From Edolisoma coerulescens (Eukaryota; Chordata; Aves; Passeriformes; Campephagidae), in contig VWZW01002320.1 in assembly GCA_013397115.1 (NCBI GenBank), forward strand, positions 3,229,062-3,293,061: a stretch of DNA of 64,000 nucleotides. Direction: 5' to 3'. Shown in pieces: positions 57,236 to 64,000 of this stretch. Position 1 is the first letter of the stretch. Every line of letters begins with the position of its first letter. Both the position numbers and the translations under genes were made by a program. The notes beneath the pieces are model-generated. The model was not told the DNA's origin and searched no databases. It saw only the letters and a program-made list of their open reading frames with translations.

Positions 57236-59470
57236 CTACAATGCCAGTAAATCAGCTGAGGTTTTTCATGCCCTGTGCCTGGGTTTGTCCTGAAGCACCC
57301 CTAAGAAGAGCTCCAGCACAGTAACATGGAGAACAGTGGTCTTGTGCAGAATAAAACAGCACAGCCTATGACAGTTCTGGTATTGACTAAATAAAATCTG
57401 CCTGCTGAGGCGAAACTGGAAGCCAAATTATGTTAATGCCCTTAAAAAGATGTTTACTGACCAAGCAAATGCATTCCTTTGTCTGGTCACATGGTTAGTG
57501 TTCACTTAAGGGCAGTGATTTCAGTTCTGAAATTCAGTATTTCGTGCCATGGCAGGGCTGAATACCAGTATTTTCACTGCAAGGCTGTGAGTAAGCGAGT
57601 GGGCAGCACATCAACAGTGCAAGCAGCCTATGATTCCCTGTGGGTCTTCTCCTCCCTAAAACTCCAAATGCCACATAATAGACCATGTCTCGTGTCCTAT
57701 TTAACCTGGAGATGAAAAAGCTAGTTTGAAAAATCTAAATTTGGTGCACCAAAACTGAATCTGCAAAAACAGGGTCATGAAGGAATTACTTCCAGGATGA
57801 ACACAAAGGCAGTGAGAGACCTGGAAAGACACTAGAGTCTTTACTCTTGCTAGCTGCATTTAAGAAGACATTTTCCCCCTCTTTTTCCAACACTTTTCTT
57901 TTTCTCAGTCTCTTTTTCCCTATTATCTGACTGCATTCCTCTTTTCTAAGAAGTTCACTTTCCTTGTCGTCCCATGCTGCTTTCTCCTCTTGAAGTATCT
58001 GCTTTGGCACTCCTCTCCCAGCCAAGGGAACTCATGAGAGTTCAACCTGTCCCTCTCTAAGGAGCACCATCTCTGCCTTCCCTGCTGTCTGGAAGAGGAA
58101 GGGCAGTGCAGACAGCAAGTTCATAATAATGAAGTGGATGTGAACAAATAGATCTGGTGGATCTGCCCAAGCTGTGAGGGTTGTACCATGCAGTTCAACT
58201 TACCAGGTGAAAGAGCAGCTCTGACCCTTTGGGTAGGAGGGGAGCACAGACCTGATCATGATCAAGGGGACTTGAGGTGCACAAGACACAGTTGCTCTCA
58301 CTGGAACATCACCTCTCTAAAGAAACAAAACAGGATGCAGAGCCACATCTTGCAGCAGCCCGCAGCAAGGTCCTGTCTACCAGTGATGCTGTTCTCCCCT
58401 CCAGAGAATTGACTCAGCATAACCGCAGTCTTCTGAGCCACTTCCAGCAGGTCCTACAGAAACCAGATGGCCATTCAGTGCACTGAATGATTCATCTTGT
58501 GAAATCAAATGTCAGAAGAGAGGAGCTGACAGTGGGGAGTGGTTGTCATTGTCCCCATGAGATACCGAAACTTTTTTGCAACTATGAATGAAAGAGTAAG
58601 ATTCAGAAACTACTAAGGCCTCTCATTCAAACACATTCAAGCAGATACTGTGCAGCACTATTCATGCCACAAATGCTTATTTAACCAGAAGACAGTGAGG
58701 GTCCAAGAACCAACAAAAACAGGGTTTGAAAGTTTTCAAGGGTGCTAGGCTAAATTCAGAATGAAGCCTTATGAAGGCTAGCTGTTGTGTTGTTCACAGA
58801 AGTTCACTGTGAGCAGAAATGTTTGTGTGAGCAAAAGTTACTGTGCAATACCTGAGATTTAGTGTCATACAAGGACCAATCCAAGAGTCACTTAGCTACC
58901 TAGACCAAAAGGCAAGGTTTTACCACAAGTCCCCATTCTTCAAAACAAGTTTTATTGCAACAGGTAAGACTCGGTGAGGTTCTGCCTGCAGCAGCAGCCA
59001 AGTAGCCCATGATCCTTGAAGGACCAGATTTCTGTCAGCCATGTTTGAGCCGGTTCTCAAACCCACTTTGCAAAGGCAACTTCCAGTTGGAGTGAGTGCG
59101 AACCTACTCATTAAGCAGCTGGTGCTGTTCAAATAAGTGTCTGGGAGTAAAGAATTCAATAATTCAAAAAGTTGTTGGATCTTAAATCGCATTGACTCAT
59201 CCCTCAAATAATTCAGCAGACTGCAATATTTACAGTCCATTGTTTTAAGAAAATGATGCAAACTATATGTCTTTGTCAGACAAATTATTCACATGAGTAA
59301 TGTGCCCCTGCCGTTGTTCACATACAAAACTCCCGACCCAGTTACTTCTCCAGCTGTCTAACTGCTGCTTCAGTTAGCTCAGGCTTTTGAGAAGCTATAG
59401 GCTCCAGCAAAAATAACTCACCCATTTCAGTCAGCTTAGCCCTGCAATGCCACAGCTCCTTTGCTGGTTA
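57236..59470. other. Gene-free stretch
   Basis: A 79-codon minus frame (57786-58025), rich in K, E and R, arises from a pyrimidine-rich plus strand and is probably compositional. A minus donor-like 'CTG|gtaagttg' near 58203 lacks a convincing acceptor. A 113-codon minus frame (58920-59261) has no domain. Confidence 0.55.
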
Positions 59471-59625
59471 GGGCACTGTACAAATAAGATGAAGATTGTT
59501 ACCTTCATTTTATGGATAAAGCAGCAGAGTCATGGTAAAGGTGGTGTCATATCCAAAAATGAACAGTGATGGAGCCAGAAGGACAATCCTAGTTGAAGAT
59601 GCTCAGTCCTGTACTGAAATCCACA
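59471..59625 (-). mobile_element. Ancient SINE/LINE fragment (MIR or L3 type)
   Basis: 'gggcactgtacaaataagat', 'taccttcattttatggataa', 'agcagcagagtcatggtaaa', 'gtgatggagccagaaggaca' and 'gatgctcagtcctgtactga' follow the reversed order of the amniote repeat ending 'gcactgt..', 'ccccattttacagat', 'cacagagaggttaag', 'agtggcagagcc..', 'ctcagtcc'. It is diverged. MIR and the L3/CR1-like family share this part, so the exact family is open. Confidence 0.6.
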
Positions 59626-62600
59626 CTTTTTCAGATAAGGATGGCAGCTTGCCTGCTTGAAAAACGTCAGTTTGTATTCTCAGGTGTCTGAGATGCTATT
59701 AAGTTGTCAAGTTGGAAACAGAGGACACTTGGGATCCCAGCATGCTCCAAGACTGAATCTCATGATGCTCTGGCCACCCCAGAGAGCCACAGATCCCATT
59801 TCAAGACATTTGGGTCAGAGAGGTATGCACAGCCTGAATTCAGGAGGAATTGCACATGGAGATCCATTTGCTGTGACATAAACTAAGCAGACAGCTGGCA
59901 TTTGGATAAAGAGGCCAGATCCATCATAAGATTTCCTTGGTGCATTCAAGTTCTAGACTAGGCTAGTGCCGGGAAGAGTAACATTAACATAACAAGGGAA
60001 ACCACAGGGCCCCGGGTGTTAATAGTGAAAGCACAGGTGTTACCAAATGGAGAAGGGAGAGGCAAGGAAGCAGAGAGAGAGCAGAAGCAGGGAGTGTACA
60101 GACCTTGCAGAGGGGCAGAAATACAGCCAAACCTTTAAAAGTCTCATTTACATAGATTATTGAAAGAATGTAACACAGAAAAATGGAATTTTCCCCTCAC
60201 AGGGGAGAAGTCTTTGGGGAGGTGGTTGATGCCAAATGTTTTCCCTGTGCTTGATACAAGGTTTTGGCAGGTACCAGTGCACAAATGGAGCACAGATTTG
60301 TGCTCATGTAGCAAAGGAGAAGACCTCTTCTCTACAGGGATTGAAAGTTCAATGGCTTTGATGATTTGAACAAACACATTACATTTCTGATGGTGAAAAG
60401 TGTGCAAAGGTTTACATAAACAAAGTTTTGATCAGAGAGAAAATACCAGGGGTAAAGGCTCTGCACAAGACTGAAAAGAAGCAGAGTGCTGGCCTAAAGC
60501 TGAAAAATAAAAAATACCCTTCATGTGTAATATAAATACATTCCTAGGAGAAAAGTGAACAGAACAAAAGGGCCAGAGAGGTACCAGGACTAAGACCATC
60601 ACACTCTGGGTGAGTGTGCCACACTCTGCCAGCAGAGGTGGGTAAAAAAGGACAGGCATACCTCAGTAAATAATGAATGAAAGAAGGAAATTTATGCTTA
60701 ATCCAGCTACTCGACCTGAGAGCCTGAAAATGGATCTGTGCAGATAGGACCACAAAATGCTGGTAGCACTAGAAGGTCTGAGGTAGTTAATCAGAGGACT
60801 TCATCGGAGAAGTTCAGCCCTGAGCTGCTAAGACAGTAAGTGAAAAACAGAGAAGCCCTTGGACTCTTCCATGAGAGGTACTGGTGAGGCCCTCTCAAAA
60901 GCATTAGTTTAAGTCCCACAGATTCCAATAATGTCAGTGTGTTGCAAAAGAGAACAAGGTTTGACTGTGGTATTTGGGTGTCAAAGGTTTCACATCTCCA
61001 CGTACTGGTGGCTCATAATAGCTGGGAAGGACACTGTGTCATCTACTGCTACTGCTGAAAGGAGCATGACAAACTTGCCCTGGGAACAGTGGAGATTTCA
61101 TTGTTATTAAGAGAGAATATTAGTATACCAAATAAAAAACCTGGAAGAGAGATCCCAGTCAGAAACACAGTCTCTAGAGCAACACTCTGAAATGCAAGTG
61201 AAGACACCAGAGGTGGGTGATGCTGCAGTGGCCTCTAGTGAGTGGCACAGTTGAGTCCTCCTCCTCCAAGGTTACAGTGCAGGCCAAAGGGAGTGAGTGA
61301 CACATCTTCACGTCACAAAGAAAATTGTCATTTCCTTCCCAGTAGGGCAGAGAGGGGAGATCAACCAGCCATCCTTGGGATGCTCTTTTGGTACAGACTC
61401 ACAGGGACAAGGACTTGCCCTGCTTTTATACCGCAGGCCCCAGCCTTGGGAAGTGACCCACTCTGAGCTCTGAACTTGCAGAGCCCACCTCCTGTCACAG
61501 AGCATGCAGTGGCTGAGTGTCTCCTCATACAGCTCAAACCCCCTCGTTCCTGGAGAGAGGATTAGCAGGAGACAGCATCCCTAAACAAGGAGGTGCTGTA
61601 CTTATGGCACTCTCCACATAATGGTACCTGACCACCCACCAGTGACCCAGTTTTAAATAAATTGCAGTGAAGTCCCAGACACATGGCTGCAGGTCCACTT
61701 TGTAGCAGCATGATGGAGACTGAGCAAAGCCATCAGTGTAATATAGCACCTATTGGCAAAAGAGGGAGAGAGGTAATCAGATCTATATGTAGTACTCTCA
61801 AACTATAAAATAACAAAAGGGGCATATGGGCTGTCAGCTGCAGACAGTTTTTTGAAAAGAAATGAGAAATCAAGATCGCCTATGCCATTAGAAAGTGAGC
61901 TCAGGAACTTGCTGGTGTATGAAGAAATATTTAAAGAGAAGCCAAAAATAAAACACAATGGGCCATCCTGAAAGCTGCTGCTGTGCACTGGAAATGATGC
62001 TGTGCATCTGTGCAGGAAAGCAGAGGTGGTTCTGCACGTCTGTGAAATAACCATCTCAAGCACCTTATCCAGACCTTAGGCAGGAGGAAGATGAGGAATG
62101 TGTCTACAGGAATTTTGACCAGAAAGGATAGTTGCAGCAGCCTGAGCTCCCCACAGCACTAAATGGTTTGCTTCTGCCCAGTGTTCATGGGGAACCTCTC
62201 TGAAGCCAGGAGTAGCCAGAATGTAAATTGGATGATCATGGTTACTTTGATTAAAAAGCAAATGAGGAGCTTTTCATAAGAACCCTTTCTAATCTCAGTA
62301 CTGCTTGCTAAATGCTATTAGAACAACGAAGCTTAGCTGGGAAAGGACAAGGTGGGCAACTGTGCATTTACAACTCTCTGGCATGACCTCCTTGGACTGA
62401 CTACTGTCTTACACAATAGTGGGCATTTAAATGTTAGCCACTAAAAGAAATCATCTCTCTCAAACTTCATGACCTCATGGGCTTTTTTGACCAAACACGG
62501 AAATGTCAACTGAATTGTAGGAAACTCTTGTTATTCTGCAGTCTGTGCACATGCTGCTGGGGTCTTTGAGAAAAGATGATGCTCAGAGACAGCACTGCAG

Positions 62601-62786
62601 CTTCTTCATGAGTTATCCCACCAAATACACAGAGTCCTAAACATGAAAGGAATATTAGATATCTCCAGCTATGGCCTGGTTCAGTCAGAGGGCATCCCTA
62701 GCTCCTCTATGTCAGGAAATCAATGGAGTTTATTTTGTTACTTGCTGCTACAAAAGATACTCCCCGTAACTTGTCTTTCTTGACAG
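59626..62786. other. Gene-free stretch
   Basis: No gene was recognised. Frames reach 87 codons (minus, 60144-60407) without motifs. A (GA)-rich piece lies at about 60066-60088. No repeat was called. Confidence 0.55.
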
Positions 62787-62938
62787 GACAGTTGATGTTT
62801 CTACCACTGAAATATCAGTTGAGGTTTCAACACAGCTGAGGTTTCCATCACTGAAAGACGTGTCCCTGAATTCACAGTTTCCTACAGACATCTGCAGAGC
62901 CAAGGGTTCCCCCTGTCTCTATAACACACGAGTGGGAT
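62787..62938 (+). other. Candidate 152-nt exon (unproven)
   Basis: The acceptor 'aacttgtctttcttgacag' (ending at 62786) is strong. A possible donor is 'GAT|gtaagac' (GT at 62939). The frame after one base stays open for the whole segment and beyond (to a stop near 63000), reading TVDVSTTEISVEVSTQLRF and onward. The first 60 bases contain three similar 'gatgtttc/gaggtttc..actga' units, an imperfect internal repeat. No family was recognised. The donor is only moderate. Confidence 0.2.
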
Positions 62939-64000
62939 GTAAGACAGTCTGTTTCCCGCAGATGCCACCACTCTTGCAGCAAACACACACATGGAAATGA
63001 AGCAGCTCCTTCAGTCACAGTTATCTGCTTTCCTTTACTCAAACAGCAAAGTATGAGACCAAGAGGAGTCCTGGAGGGTACTCATTTCACACTGGTTTCA
63101 CACAGGTGATCTGAACCATAGATGACCTTTCTTGGCCAAAACAGTAAAAGTGCTTATTTCCTCTTTGCAATTGCTTGGGAGCAACTGCACCCAAAGCTGT
63201 AGCAGACAGGAGTGCTATGCTGAGAAAGGGGTGCTGTGTTCCCATCCCTGTGGATTCATGAGTAGGCACAGATGTTAAGCTTTCCCTTTCCCTTCCAATC
63301 CATATCCCTTATTCCCCTGTCAGCCCCTCCTTGACAAAGCAAGAAGATAATTTGCAGAAAGAAAAATGCATTTCTCCCCTTTGTTTGGATATAATAGCGT
63401 ATTTCTCTTTTATCCTTTGAAGCACATATTTGTTCCATAGAGACCATGGAGATTCAGAACTAGAAAATACCAACCCTTGATGATGGCTGATGGTTTGTGT
63501 CTTGTGCACGCCTGTCTCTGCCAGGCTGTAGCCTACACTGATGTTTCATTTGCAGGCAAAGACAGCAAGACTGCTCCCTGCAAGTGGATAGCAGCTTTAT
63601 TGCTCTAAGAGATGCCATTTAAAGCAATGTTAAAGACAACTTTCTGGTAGCTACCTTGTGTGTATATAAAAAATATTTTAAAAACCAAATAAAATTATTG
63701 CTGCCAAGCACTAATTTAGTGGATCTCCAATTTGCTGGCATTTGCTTTTGGACTGAAGAGGGAAATATCTTTGCAAAGTTTCCATTGATCTATAAAGCAG
63801 AAACATCTGCTGAAAGTGTTGTCCCAGGCCATCTCTGAGTGCAGTCAGCAGGAGGCGAGCCTGTGGTTAATAAGCTTTCTCCCTCCCTTCCACAGTAGAT
63901 GTCATTGCAATGAATATGAAGCACAATAAGTAAGTTTACAGGATACAGTCTAACTCAGCCAGAAAATACAAAACACAAACATGGAAAAAAGGCATCACTA
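62939..64000. other. Gene-free end of window
   Basis: Short frames of about 60 codons on both strands, AT-rich DNA and no repeat. The window ends within this DNA. Confidence 0.55.

Noticed and set aside
57786..58025. Charged minus frame resembling a coiled coil
   Set aside because: It follows from a pyrimidine-rich plus strand; no heptad pattern or splice context.

Overview
The window looks like nuclear DNA of a bird, or less likely another sauropsid. The main evidence is six truncated CR1 LINE copies. Several keep the avian 3' end: a 'gttggact..gatgatctt..ttccaacc' core followed by 'attctatgattct' motifs. Old amniote SINE remains (MIR/CORE-SINE class) also survive. The DNA is AT-rich and CpG-poor overall, with many homopolymers and short tandem repeats, and reading frames are everywhere short and interrupted. 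There is no prokaryotic gene layout. A single ambiguous base (N at 37599) marks an assembly uncertainty.

I recognise no protein-coding gene, tRNA, rRNA, snRNA or intact transposable element. The longest open frames (219, 175, 174, 156 and 152 codons) are about what chance gives in 64 kb, and most have an equally open frame on the other strand or in another frame. The window is therefore best read as intergenic DNA or the inside of one or more very large introns.

Layout: 1-10 kb is mostly single-copy AT-rich DNA with a perfect 15-bp inverted repeat, two (TA)n tracts, a G-run and two ancient repeat fragments. 10-17 kb holds a possible 24-nt microexon, a conserved-looking AT-rich block near 14.0-14.3 kb and a GC-rich island-like patch near 15.7-16.0 kb. 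17-30 kb carries all the CR1 fragments plus a long purine tract. 30-40 kb holds the two best exon-like segments (33.2 and 35.0 kb, in compatible phase) followed by two conserved-looking non-coding blocks (35.7-36.0 and 36.6-36.9 kb). 40-45 kb has a clear MIR, a palindrome, a long (TTTTA)n array and an exon-like segment. 45-64 kb is mostly single-copy DNA with further SINE remains and conserved-looking blocks near 54.5-55.1 and 57 kb, and a last exon-like segment at 62.8 kb.

Nothing here can be shown to work together as a system. The most testable ideas are the exon-like segments with strong splice signals and the cluster of possible regulatory elements. All of these rest on reading the sequence by eye, without alignment.
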